Shown: piece by piece, positions 46,897-54,348 of the stretch
Numbering within the stretch: position 1 is the first letter of the stretch
Layout of the letters: each line of letters begins with the position of its first letter
Origin: Campylobacter pinnipediorum subsp. caledonicus
GTDB lineage: Bacteria > Campylobacterota > Campylobacteria > Campylobacterales > Campylobacteraceae
DNA: 64,000 nt
Direction: 5' to 3'
Assembly: GCF_002022005.1 (NCBI RefSeq)
Contig: NZ_CP017258.1
Location: forward strand, 1,302,001 to 1,366,000
Notes under the pieces: model-generated
Database searches by the model: none
Told to the model about the DNA's origin: nothing
What the model saw: only the letters and a program-made list of their open reading frames with translations
Translations under genes and position numbers: made by a program

Positions 46897-47535
46897 TTAA
46901 TCCTTTTTATTGTTTTCATCTTCTTGTATGTTTTTAGCTATAAAACTAGCACCTAGCACACCCAATGCTGCACCGGATAAAAAAGAAAAATTTGGACTAT
47001 TTAAAATTTTCATTATATCTTTCTTGTCAGCTTTACCTGAAAGTATATTTTCAAGCTGTGAACTTATTTGTGAAAATTCTTGCTGATAATTTCCAAACAT
47101 ATTTTGTAAATTATCGCTATTTAAAGTTTCATCACTTAAATCTTTTGTTGATTTATCAAACATTTGATGCCTCAAAAGCTCTTTTAGAGTCGGTATATAT
47201 TCATTAGCGCAAGTAGCCCACAATCTAAAAAATATATCTTTTAAATGTTCATCACTTGTATTATCTATCAAACTCTCGTAAGTTTTACATAGTGAATTTT
47301 CATAATTTATAATAAATATCAAAATATCTTCCAAATTTTCAGGCATAAAAGCAATATCTATATCATCATATTGCAAATCTATTTTATTTAATTTTGCAAA
47401 ATCGCTTAATAGCTTTAAGCCATTTTCTCTAATATTTTTTATCTGAACAAAAACTTCACAATACTCAGATATCTTTTCATATATTTTATATGCACTTTTT
47501 TCCGCCACATAGGCTATACTCAATTCATCCTGCAT
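46897..47535 (-). CDS. Ferritin-like protein with C-terminal membrane segment
   Basis: The ~212-residue protein starts with a four-helix ferritin-like region (about 1-130) with acidic and His positions such as AEKSAYKIYEKISEYCE and NYENSLCKTYESL, continues with a polar linker, and ends in a glycine-rich hydrophobic helix (SFLSGAALGVLGASFIAKN). The ATG at 47535 has AAGGA six bases upstream; an in-frame ATG five codons earlier is less likely. The iron-binding residues of a catalytic ferritin are not obvious, so it may be a degenerate or scaffold form. It overlaps the HMA gene by 11 bases. Confidence 0.72.
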   Translation of the reverse strand: MQDELSIAYVAEKSAYKIYEKISEYCEVFVQIKNIRENGLKLLSDFAKLNKIDLQYDDIDIAFMPENLEDILIFIINYENSLCKTYESLIDNTSDEHLKDIFFRLWATCANEYIPTLKELLRHQMFDKSTKDLSDETLNSDNLQNMFGNYQQEFSQISSQLENILSGKADKKDIMKILNSPNFSFLSGAALGVLGASFIAKNIQEDENNKKD

Positions 47536-47848
47536 ATACTTCCTTTGCAATATTATTTATTTTTTCAGATATATTTTCTATATTATTTCCATTTAGCAAA
47601 TCATCCCAAATTTGTTTATCAAAAACCATCTTGTCATACTCAATAGTCACAGAGCCTATTAGTTTATTAATTTTAACATTATTTATACCATTAATTCTAT
47701 TAATAATACTATCTAAATTATTTAAATCAATCTCACTTGCAAGCTCTTTTATCTTAGGATTTACTCTAACTCTTAACCTACCAGGAGTATGGCTAATAGG
47801 CTTAAAATAAGATACAACTTTTAGTATATCTCGTGTATTTATATCCAT
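47525..47848 (-). CDS. Stand-alone HMA-like domain protein with RxRxR motif
   Basis: The 107-residue protein has the beta-alpha-beta pattern of an HMA domain: HTPGRLRVRVNPKI (residues 20-33), then INGINNVKINKLIGSVTIEYD. The metal loop Cys pair is absent and RLRVRV stands near its place; the same arginine motif occurs in the N terminus of the ATPase. It resembles the HMA_2-type proteins found beside P1B-6 ATPases. It is the first structural gene after the Fur-like regulator gene, with AAGGAAATAT before the ATG. Confidence 0.75.
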   Translation of the reverse strand: MDINTRDILKVVSYFKPISHTPGRLRVRVNPKIKELASEIDLNNLDSIINRINGINNVKINKLIGSVTIEYDKMVFDKQIWDDLLNGNNIENISEKINNIAKEVYAG

Positions 47849-47882
47849 ATATTTCCTTGATTTTTATTCATTAGCACATTAT

Positions 47883-47895
47883 GTTATTTTATAAC
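47883..47895. promoter_or_regulatory. Short palindrome upstream of the metal operon
   Basis: GTTAT-AAA-ATAAC is a perfect inverted repeat 35 bases before the HMA gene start, overlapping a TATAAAAT -10-like sequence. It may be an operator for the adjacent Fur-family protein. Confidence 0.35.
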
Positions 47896-47920
47896 TTATA
47901 TGCGACTTAAAGCTTTTTGC

Positions 47921-47931
47921 ATATCATTATC
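47921..47931 (-). promoter_or_regulatory. Half Fur-box-like sequence
   Basis: On the minus strand GATAATGATAT matches the first half of the classical Fur box (GATAATGATAATCATTATC); the second half is not conserved. It overlaps the stop codon of the fur-like gene and lies upstream of the HMA gene. Confidence 0.35.
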
Positions 47932-48376
47932 AATACTTTTTGATATTTTGACATTTTTTGCAGATTCCATATAAAATCATTGTATGCCCAATAAGATTAA
48001 ATTTATTATCGCCAGATACGATATGTTGTCTTTTTTCTATATCTTCATCAAAGAAAGTAATTATTTTATTGCATTTTTCACAAATTAAATGATCATGATG
48101 AGAGCTTAAATTCAGTTCATACTCTCTAATATTATTTTTATTATATACATTAACCAAATTACATTCTGTCAAAAAATTTAAAAAAGAATAAATGGTTGTT
48201 AAAGAAATTTGTTCTTTATATTGTTTTTTAAAAATATCTTGGATATCAACTGCATTTAAATGAGCGTTTGAGACATATAAAATATTTAAAATTTTTTCTT
48301 TAATATATGAGTTTTTATAATTTAAATCGCTCAACAATTCAGAAAAGCTTTTATAAATTTTGTCAAATTTATCCAT
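47930..48376 (-). CDS. Fur-family metalloregulator
   Basis: The 148-residue protein has a winged-helix N-terminal domain (LTTIYSFLNFLTECNLV, the recognition region) and a metal-binding C terminus with SSHHDHLICEKCNKIITF and a final CKKC pair, as in Fur, PerR and Zur with a structural zinc site. It differs from the main Campylobacter Fur and PerR in sequence as far as I recall and most likely controls the adjacent cluster in response to iron or oxidant. The gene is 81 bases upstream of the HMA gene, which could allow a separate promoter. Confidence 0.85.
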   Translation of the reverse strand: MDKFDKIYKSFSELLSDLNYKNSYIKEKILNILYVSNAHLNAVDIQDIFKKQYKEQISLTTIYSFLNFLTECNLVNVYNKNNIREYELNLSSHHDHLICEKCNKIITFFDEDIEKRQHIVSGDNKFNLIGHTMILYGICKKCQNIKKY

Positions 48377-48394
48377 ATTTTTAGTAACTTATAT

Positions 48395-48410
48395 TATTAA
48401 AATTTTAATA
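48395..48410. promoter_or_regulatory. 16-nt palindrome in the fur-like promoter
   Basis: TATTAAAATTTTAATA is perfectly symmetric and lies about 20 bases before the fur-like ATG. It could be an autoregulatory operator, although A/T-rich palindromes arise easily in this genome. Confidence 0.3.
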
Positions 48411-48508
48411 AATTTTATCATATAGCACTTAATAAAACCTAAAAATAAAGCATATTATAAGTTTGTTTTGGTATAGTGTCGCAATTTTTTTAATTAAAGG
48501 TAATAAAA

Positions 48509-48718
48509 ATGACATATGATGAATTAGAATTAGATGCTGTTTTACTTGAAATATTAGAAAACAATGGAAGCTTTGATTCTTTAGATGATGAAGAGCTTTA
48601 TGAACTAATAGAACAAGTAGCACAATATACTGATGGAGATATAGAGGAAGCATTTGAATATATGACCCAATTTTCCCCTATCCCAAAAAAAAGATTTGCT
48701 TCTTTATTTATGGTTTAA
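48509..48718 (+). CDS. Small acidic protein, function unknown
   Basis: The 69-residue protein is very acidic (DELELDAVLLEILENNGSF, then DDEELYELIEQ) with a short basic, hydrophobic end. No known domain is recognised. The ATG has TTAAAGG upstream and the stop lies inside a perfect terminator palindrome, both of which support a real gene. It is divergent from the fur-like gene. Confidence 0.65.
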   Translation: MTYDELELDAVLLEILENNGSFDSLDDEELYELIEQVAQYTDGDIEEAFEYMTQFSPIPKKRFASLFMV

Positions 48719-48732
48719 TTTTAAACCATAAA
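48707..48732. terminator. Bidirectional terminator palindrome
   Basis: A 26-base perfect inverted repeat (12-bp arms around TT) lies between the convergent small acidic gene and the SYLF gene. Its arms are TTTATGGTTTAA and the complement, giving U-rich ends on both strands. Confidence 0.7.
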
Positions 48733-48742
48733 TACAATTTAT

Positions 48743-49402
48743 TTAGAAAAATTTACTAGCAATTTCTTTTAGTTTTAGAGTATATTTGCTTTCTTTTGGA
48801 CTATTGTTCAATATATCTTCATATGTATACATTCTTTCATAATAATCATTTAGATTTTGCCTATTTATGCTCATTCTAGCAACATCAAGACTAGAACCTA
48901 TAAACCAACCACTACTATTACCTTTTATTAGCATATAGGCTGAGAGTTCAGGAAAATCAGTAGAAACACCATCTCTTATGCCTTTATTCATAGCAGATGC
49001 TTCAAAATTTAAACTAATTGTATCCTCATTATCAGTAAATAATTTATCATAAGATCTTGAGCTTTTGAAAAATATAATAAGGTCGCTAGAGGTTATACCA
49101 ATTTGTGGACCAAAACCGCCACTAGTGTAGTTTATAAAAAACGGGTTTGACCATTCACTATTATCATTTTTAGCTATAAAAATTCCTTCGCTTTTTGACA
49201 CACTAGCTAAAAAACCTATTTTTGAAACACTTGGAACAATAGCTATTGCTTTTATATCACCCTTTTTTAAACTATTTTGTTTAGAATTAGCAAAATCATT
49301 TAAAATATTAATAGCTGTTTTAATGTTTTGATTTTGAACTACATCAGCATTTAAAAAATTAAATATGAATAAAGCTACACAAAAAGTTTTTAAAAAATTC
49401 AT
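48743..49402 (-). CDS. SYLF/YSC84-domain exported protein
   Basis: The 219-residue protein has a signal peptide (about 1-19) and a SYLF domain: AIAIVPSVSKIGFLASVSKSEG, then GGFGPQIGITSSDLIIFFKS and a C-terminal YYERMYTYEDIL. The SYLF domain binds phospholipids in eukaryotic proteins; the bacterial role is undefined. AAGGAG precedes the ATG. It is monocistronic with its own promoter. Confidence 0.88.
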   Translation of the reverse strand: MNFLKTFCVALFIFNFLNADVVQNQNIKTAINILNDFANSKQNSLKKGDIKAIAIVPSVSKIGFLASVSKSEGIFIAKNDNSEWSNPFFINYTSGGFGPQIGITSSDLIIFFKSSRSYDKLFTDNEDTISLNFEASAMNKGIRDGVSTDFPELSAYMLIKGNSSGWFIGSSLDVARMSINRQNLNDYYERMYTYEDILNNSPKESKYTLKLKEIASKFF

Positions 49403-49446
49403 AAAAATATCTCCTTATAATTTTCAAATATTTTAGATATATTAAC

Positions 49447-49452
49447 ATTATA
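49447..49452 (-). promoter_or_regulatory. Candidate -10 of the SYLF gene
   Basis: TATAAT on the minus strand with A/T-rich upstream sequence, 45 bases before the SYLF ATG. Confidence 0.4.
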
Positions 49453-49484
49453 ATATAATAAAAGTTAAAAAGTAAATATTTTTA

Positions 49485-49490
49485 TATAAT
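49485..49490 (+). promoter_or_regulatory. Candidate -10 of the TRIC-channel gene
   Basis: TATAAT preceded by ATTTTTA, 55 bases before the ATG at 49545, in the divergent gap with the SYLF gene. Confidence 0.4.
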
Positions 49491-49544
49491 TTTATGGCTA
49501 TATTTCATACAATATATATAAAATAAGAACTTTAAAGACAACTT

Positions 49545-50159
49545 ATGAAATTTATACTTTTTTTTGAATATATAGGTATAGCATCTGCAGCTCTTAGCGG
49601 GTTTTTGTTTGCTATAAAAAAAGATTGCGATTGGCTTGGAGCTTTTCTTGCATCATTTTTAACAGCTCTTGGGGGAGGAATTTTAAGAGATATAATGCTT
49701 GGTAAAAGCATATACTCTTTTACTCATTATACACCAACTCTTATTGTTTTATTTGTGCTTTTTGTTGCTAATTTCTTTAAAATTTATAGACACAGAGAGA
49801 AAATTGAGAGAAAATTTATATTTATTTTTGCTGATGCAATAGATGTTATTTGTTTTTCTATAGTAGGAGCAATGGTTGCTATAAAATACGATTATAATGT
49901 ATTTGGAGTAGCATTTATAGCATTTTTTAATGGTGTCGGCGGAGGCATATTAAGGGATATCTTACTAAATGAGATTCCGTGGTTTTTAACAACTGGTCTT
50001 TACGGCACAATTAGTTTTAGTGTTGGAATTTGTTATTACTTGCTATATATTTTAAACCTAAATAATCCCTTCTTTGTTGTGTTGCTTTTTGCACTAGGAA
50101 TAATGCTTAGAATATTAGCTTATTATAAAGGGTGGTCTTTACCTCCATTAAAAAAATAG
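49545..50159 (+). CDS. TRIC-type cation channel protein (UPF0126)
   Basis: The 204-residue protein has seven hydrophobic helices arranged as an inverted repeat with the paired motifs TALGGGILRDIMLG and NGVGGGILRDILLNE, which define the bacterial TRIC/UPF0126 family (YicG). These form trimeric potassium or other cation channels. It stands alone. The weak start region is followed directly by hydrophobic sequence, as is usual for the family. Confidence 0.92.
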   Translation: MKFILFFEYIGIASAALSGFLFAIKKDCDWLGAFLASFLTALGGGILRDIMLGKSIYSFTHYTPTLIVLFVLFVANFFKIYRHREKIERKFIFIFADAIDVICFSIVGAMVAIKYDYNVFGVAFIAFFNGVGGGILRDILLNEIPWFLTTGLYGTISFSVGICYYLLYILNLNNPFFVVLLFALGIMLRILAYYKGWSLPPLKK

Positions 50160-50192
50160 AGTTTTTAATATATAAAACATGAATATTTTAGC

Positions 50193-50216
50193 ATTAAGTT
50201 TTTATTTAAACTTAAT
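50193..50216. promoter_or_regulatory. Inverted repeat at the peroxiredoxin promoter
   Basis: Arms ATTAAGTTT and AAACTTAAT (9 bp, perfect) surround TTATTT and end four bases before the TATAAT of the peroxiredoxin gene. The position over the -35 region fits an operator, possibly for PerR. It could also serve as a terminator for the TRIC gene. Confidence 0.45.
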
Positions 50217-50219
50217 CTA

Positions 50220-50225
50220 TATAAT
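50220..50225 (+). promoter_or_regulatory. Candidate -10 of the peroxiredoxin gene
   Basis: TATAAT 36 bases before the ATG; AAGGAG follows at a normal distance from the start. Confidence 0.5.
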
Positions 50226-50260
50226 TTCGTAATTAATAAATTTTATTACAAGGAGAATTA

Positions 50261-50860
50261 ATGTTAGTAACAAAAAAAGCACAAGATTTTACTGCCGCTG
50301 CTGTACTAGGAAACAATCAAATAGTTGAAGATTTTAATCTTTATAAGAATATAGGCGAAAAGGGAGCTGTAGTATTTTTCTACCCTATGGATTTTACATT
50401 TGTTTGTCCAAGCGAAATCATAGCTTTTGATAAGAGATATGATGAGTTTAAATCTCGTGGTATAGAAGTAATTGCTGTAAGCACAGACAATGAATTTTCT
50501 CACTTTGCTTGGAAAGAAACACCAGTAAACAAAGGCGGTATAGGCCAAGTTCGCTTCCCTATAGTAGCTGACAGAAATCATGAAATATCAAAAGCATTTG
50601 ATGTTCTTTTAGAAGAAGCTGGTATAGCTCTTCGTGGATCATTCTTGCTAGACAAAGATGGAACAATTCGCCACGCGGTTGTAAACGATCTTCCATTAGG
50701 CAGAAATATAGATGAAATGGTAAGAATGGTTGATACAATGATATTTACAAATGAGCATGGCGAAGTATGCCCAGCTGGATGGAATAAAGGTGATGCTGGT
50801 ATGAAACCAAGCACAGATGGTGTTGCAGACTATCTTGATAAAAACGCTAACAAACTATAA
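50261..50860 (+). CDS. ahpC: AhpC/Prx1-type peroxiredoxin
   Basis: The 199-residue 2-Cys peroxiredoxin reduces H2O2 and organic peroxides. It has FFYPMDFTFVCPSEI with the peroxidatic Cys (about 48) and HGEVCPAGWNKG with the resolving Cys (about 168). The length and both Cys motifs fit AhpC/TsaA. It has its own promoter with an inverted repeat. Iron storage and peroxide defence are functionally linked, but no direct link to the Fur-like gene 2 kb away can be shown. Confidence 0.95.
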   Translation: MLVTKKAQDFTAAAVLGNNQIVEDFNLYKNIGEKGAVVFFYPMDFTFVCPSEIIAFDKRYDEFKSRGIEVIAVSTDNEFSHFAWKETPVNKGGIGQVRFPIVADRNHEISKAFDVLLEEAGIALRGSFLLDKDGTIRHAVVNDLPLGRNIDEMVRMVDTMIFTNEHGEVCPAGWNKGDAGMKPSTDGVADYLDKNANKL

Positions 50861-50869
50861 TTTTTAAAT

Positions 50870-50893
50870 GCGGGAGAGAATTTGCTCTTCCGC
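50870..50893 (+). terminator. Hairpin after ahpC
   Basis: GCGGGAGAG and CTCTTCCGC form a 9-bp stem with one G-U pair and a 6-base loop, unusually G/C-rich for this genome. It begins 10 bases after the ahpC stop. The following TAAAAAAC lacks a U-tract. Confidence 0.6.
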
Positions 50894-51001
50894 TAAAAAA
50901 CATCCGCTATATCACTACATTTTTTATTTTTACAAAACCTAAAATTTTTAAAAGCAAACTTTAATTATAATACTACTTTAATAACCTTAAGGACTATCCC
51001 T

Positions 51002-52084
51002 ATGATATTTATGGATGAATATTTTCAAACCCAAAAAATTGTATTTAATGAACTAAAGAGTAGTTTTATTGATTCTGGATTACATTTTTGCGAGCAAAAT
51101 ACAAAAACTTTAAACAAAGAGGATATTGCAACTTTTTTTGAAGATTTGTATTGTAATATAATTAATGAAAAAGAAAATATGTCCTCCTTGCAAAATGATT
51201 TCAAAAAATTTAGTAGCGAGAATAAGCTTTTTAAATATAGTTTAGACTATGTATTGATAAATTTTATTTTTTTATATTCAAAAAAAAGCGATAACGATAC
51301 ATTTTTAAAACAGATGATATCAAGAATAGAATTTATAAAAAAATCCATGCTTGCAAGAATAACACTTGATTCACCAAGCTCAACTTTTAAAATTAATACC
51401 GATACCTTTTTTGAACATCCTATAAACACATTTAAAAAAATGAAAGATTTAGACAAAGAGGTTGTATTCTTAAATTTATATGATGGTGTTAATGTAAAAA
51501 ATAGTGGTCACATAATAAGCACTTCTGATTCTAGTGTTACAATACAAGTTGATATTATACAAATTTTAGCAATGAAAGAAGAAGGCAATGCCTTTATACT
51601 TCAAAATGAATTTTTCTCAAAACACTTAAAAGCAGATATTATAGATTTTAACATTACCGCTCAAACTGTCACACTAAGTAATTTTAAAAGAATGGATATA
51701 ATGAATGCCAACAGAAGAAAACATCAGCGTGTGACTCCGAATAAATTCACAAAAGTATTGCTAAAAGGAACACAAGATGAAGTCTTAGGCAATATGTATG
51801 ACATCTCAAAAGGTGGTCTTAGTGTTTTAACTTCACAAGATATTAAATTCAAGCAAGGCGAAGAGATAAAAGCTATTTTTAAGCTTGTGTCAAACAATGA
51901 AGATGAAGGCTTTGATGTAACTTTAAACCTCAAACTTGTTGTTCAAATGAATTATAATGGTTTTATGAGATATTGTATGCAAAACAGTAGTGAAACAATA
52001 GAACCTACTTTGGATAAATTTATAGATAAAAGAGTTGATGATATTTTTAAAGAATTAAAAGAGTTAAAAAAACTATATATATGA
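51002..52084 (+). CDS. PilZ-domain protein (c-di-GMP-binding type)
   Basis: The 360-residue cytosolic protein has a helical N-terminal part (about 1-140), a middle region and a C-terminal PilZ domain at about 235-345. Both c-di-GMP motifs are present: RRKHQR (RxxxR) and DISKGG (D/NxSxxG). Similar YcgR-like proteins act on flagella or other surface functions. AAGGA precedes the ATG at 51002. Its stop overlaps the HerA-like gene by 4 bases (ATGA), so the two products may work together. Confidence 0.85.
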   Translation: MIFMDEYFQTQKIVFNELKSSFIDSGLHFCEQNTKTLNKEDIATFFEDLYCNIINEKENMSSLQNDFKKFSSENKLFKYSLDYVLINFIFLYSKKSDNDTFLKQMISRIEFIKKSMLARITLDSPSSTFKINTDTFFEHPINTFKKMKDLDKEVVFLNLYDGVNVKNSGHIISTSDSSVTIQVDIIQILAMKEEGNAFILQNEFFSKHLKADIIDFNITAQTVTLSNFKRMDIMNANRRKHQRVTPNKFTKVLLKGTQDEVLGNMYDISKGGLSVLTSQDIKFKQGEEIKAIFKLVSNNEDEGFDVTLNLKLVVQMNYNGFMRYCMQNSSETIEPTLDKFIDKRVDDIFKELKELKKLYI

Positions 52085-54345
52085 TAGAAAAAAACATTCA
52101 AGAAAACTTAAAACTTTTTTATATTGGCTTAGAAAATAACGAACCATTTTTATACAAAAATAAAGACTTAACAACTCATGCAACAATAATAGGAATGACA
52201 GGAAGCGGTAAAACTGGTCTTGGAATTTCTATTTTAGAAGAAGCTTGTATAGACAATATTCCATCTATCATAATAGATCCAAAAGGTGACATGACAAACT
52301 TATGCCTATCGTTTGAAAATCTAAATAAAAATGATTTTTTACCATATATAGATGAAGTAGAAGCAAATAATGAAAATTTAAGCAAAGAAGAGTTATCTGA
52401 AAAATTAAGCAAAAGATGGAGTGAAGGCTTAAGCTCAAGCTTTCAGGATATTTCAAGAATAAAATTATTTAAAGAAAGTGTTGATTTTACGATATATACA
52501 CCAAAAAGCAATGCCGGAGTGAGCATAGCCTTGCTTGGTAATTTTGAAGCCCCAAACACTGATGATGAGGAGTTTTTAAACTCTTATATAAACTCCACAA
52601 CAAGCTCAATATTATCACTTTTAAATATAAAAGTGGATGAAACTTCAAAAGAACATATACTTATATCAAATATTTTTGCTTACAAATTTAGCAGCAATGA
52701 AAGCATAAACATACAAGAACTAATCTTATCAATACTAAATCCCCCATTTGACAAAATAGGTGTTTTTAGCTTAGAGCAATTTTATCCAAGCAATGAAAGA
52801 ATGAAGCTAAGTTTAAAATTAAACACCTTAATATCTAGCAATAATTTTAAGGCATATACAAAAGGAGAAGATTTAGATATAGGCAAAATGCTTTTTAATA
52901 AAGACAAAAAAGCAAAATGTAATATCTTCACAATATCACACTTAAATGATAATGAAAGAATGTTTTTTGTAACAATCTTACTTAACAAAATAATAACATG
53001 GATGAGAAGCACAAATGGCACAAGCTCATTAAGAGCTATTTTATATATGGATGAAATTTTTGGATTTTTCCCTCCGAATGCAAACCCTCCATCAAAACAA
53101 CCAATGCTTCTTTTGCTAAAACAAGCAAGAGCTTTTGGGGTAGGATGTGTATTAAGCACACAAAATCCAGTAGATCTTGACTATAGAGGATTGAGTAATA
53201 TAGGAACTTGGTTTATAGGAAGACTTCAAACCAAACAAGATAAAGCAAAGGTTGCGTCAGGGCTGAGCGGAATATCCGATACCAGTAATAAAGAGCTTGA
53301 AAACACTATATCAAATTTAGAAAAAAGACATTTTTTGGTTAAAAATACAAACGAAAGCAAACTTCACTTAATAAAAACTCGCTGGGCTTTAAGCTATCTA
53401 AAAGGTCCTCTTTCCAAAGAACACATATCAATACTAATGAAAAATAAAAAGTCAAAAGATAAAAAATCTTTAGATAATTTTAGCCATTCAAAACCGCTAT
53501 TTTCTAGCAATATAACACAAATATTTGCTAGTAGCGATGATGAATTAAGTGGAAATTTATTAGCCGCTGCCAATGTAAAATTTTACAATCAAAAACTTGG
53601 CATAGATACAACAAAAAAATTAAATTTCATAATACAATTAGACAAATCCGATACCAGTGTAAATTGGGACAAAGCTATAAAAAATAAAAAAATAATTCAA
53701 TTACAGCCCAACAAAAATCCAAAATTTAAGCCCATTCCTGATTTTATTTTAAATATAAAAAACACAAATGAATTAAAAAAAGATTTTAAAGATTTTATAT
53801 ACCAAAATGAAAACTTAACTATATTATCAGCCCTTGGCATAACATCAAATTTAGATGAAAGCAAAGAGGAGTTTTGTGTAAGAGTGCAAGATATTTGCAA
53901 TGAAATACTTGAAGAAAAAACACAAGATATTATAGATAAGTTTAAAAAAGAAGAAAATAAGTTATTGCAAAAACTTCAAAAAGCAACCTACCAATTGGAC
54001 AAAGAAGAAAATGATCTTACATCTAGCAAATTAGATGCTATAATAAATATAGGAACGAGTATTATTAGTGCATTTTTTGGTTCTAAAGCAAGAAATCCAA
54101 GAACGATAGCAAATGGAGTTAAAAAAGCAAGTAAGGTCATAAAAGAAAAAAATGATGTAACAATGCTACAAGATTTAATAGATGATATAAATATTAAGCT
54201 AGATGAGTTATCGCAAAAAATGCAAGAAGAAATTTCAAATCTAAAAGCACAAAACGACATAAAAAATATAGAAATTAAAGAGATAAAAGTTATGCCCAAA
54301 AAATCAGATATTTTTAATGAAGAAATTTCTATTTTATGGACATAA
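52081..54345 (+). CDS. HerA-like ATPase (DUF87/DUF853 type)
   Basis: The 754-residue protein has an N-terminal P-loop IIGMTGSGKTGLGISILEE (about 37-55) followed by IIIDPKGDMTNLC, the HerA/DUF853 core. Further on are LYMDEIFGFFPP (Walker B, about 322) and VLSTQNPVDLDYRGLSNIG with an arginine-rich IGRLQTKQDK. A Lys/Glu-rich coiled-coil tail follows. Such ATPases are hexameric DNA or protein pumps of uncertain role; there is no NurA nuclease nearby. It is translated with the PilZ gene. It converges with the flagellar fliO-like gene, 3 bases apart. Confidence 0.85.
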   Translation: MIEKNIQENLKLFYIGLENNEPFLYKNKDLTTHATIIGMTGSGKTGLGISILEEACIDNIPSIIIDPKGDMTNLCLSFENLNKNDFLPYIDEVEANNENLSKEELSEKLSKRWSEGLSSSFQDISRIKLFKESVDFTIYTPKSNAGVSIALLGNFEAPNTDDEEFLNSYINSTTSSILSLLNIKVDETSKEHILISNIFAYKFSSNESINIQELILSILNPPFDKIGVFSLEQFYPSNERMKLSLKLNTLISSNNFKAYTKGEDLDIGKMLFNKDKKAKCNIFTISHLNDNERMFFVTILLNKIITWMRSTNGTSSLRAILYMDEIFGFFPPNANPPSKQPMLLLLKQARAFGVGCVLSTQNPVDLDYRGLSNIGTWFIGRLQTKQDKAKVASGLSGISDTSNKELENTISNLEKRHFLVKNTNESKLHLIKTRWALSYLKGPLSKEHISILMKNKKSKDKKSLDNFSHSKPLFSSNITQIFASSDDELSGNLLAAANVKFYNQKLGIDTTKKLNFIIQLDKSDTSVNWDKAIKNKKIIQLQPNKNPKFKPIPDFILNIKNTNELKKDFKDFIYQNENLTILSALGITSNLDESKEEFCVRVQDICNEILEEKTQDIIDKFKKEENKLLQKLQKATYQLDKEENDLTSSKLDAIINIGTSIISAFFGSKARNPRTIANGVKKASKVIKEKNDVTMLQDLIDDINIKLDELSQKMQEEISNLKAQNDIKNIEIKEIKVMPKKSDIFNEEISILWT

Positions 54346-54348
54346 AAA

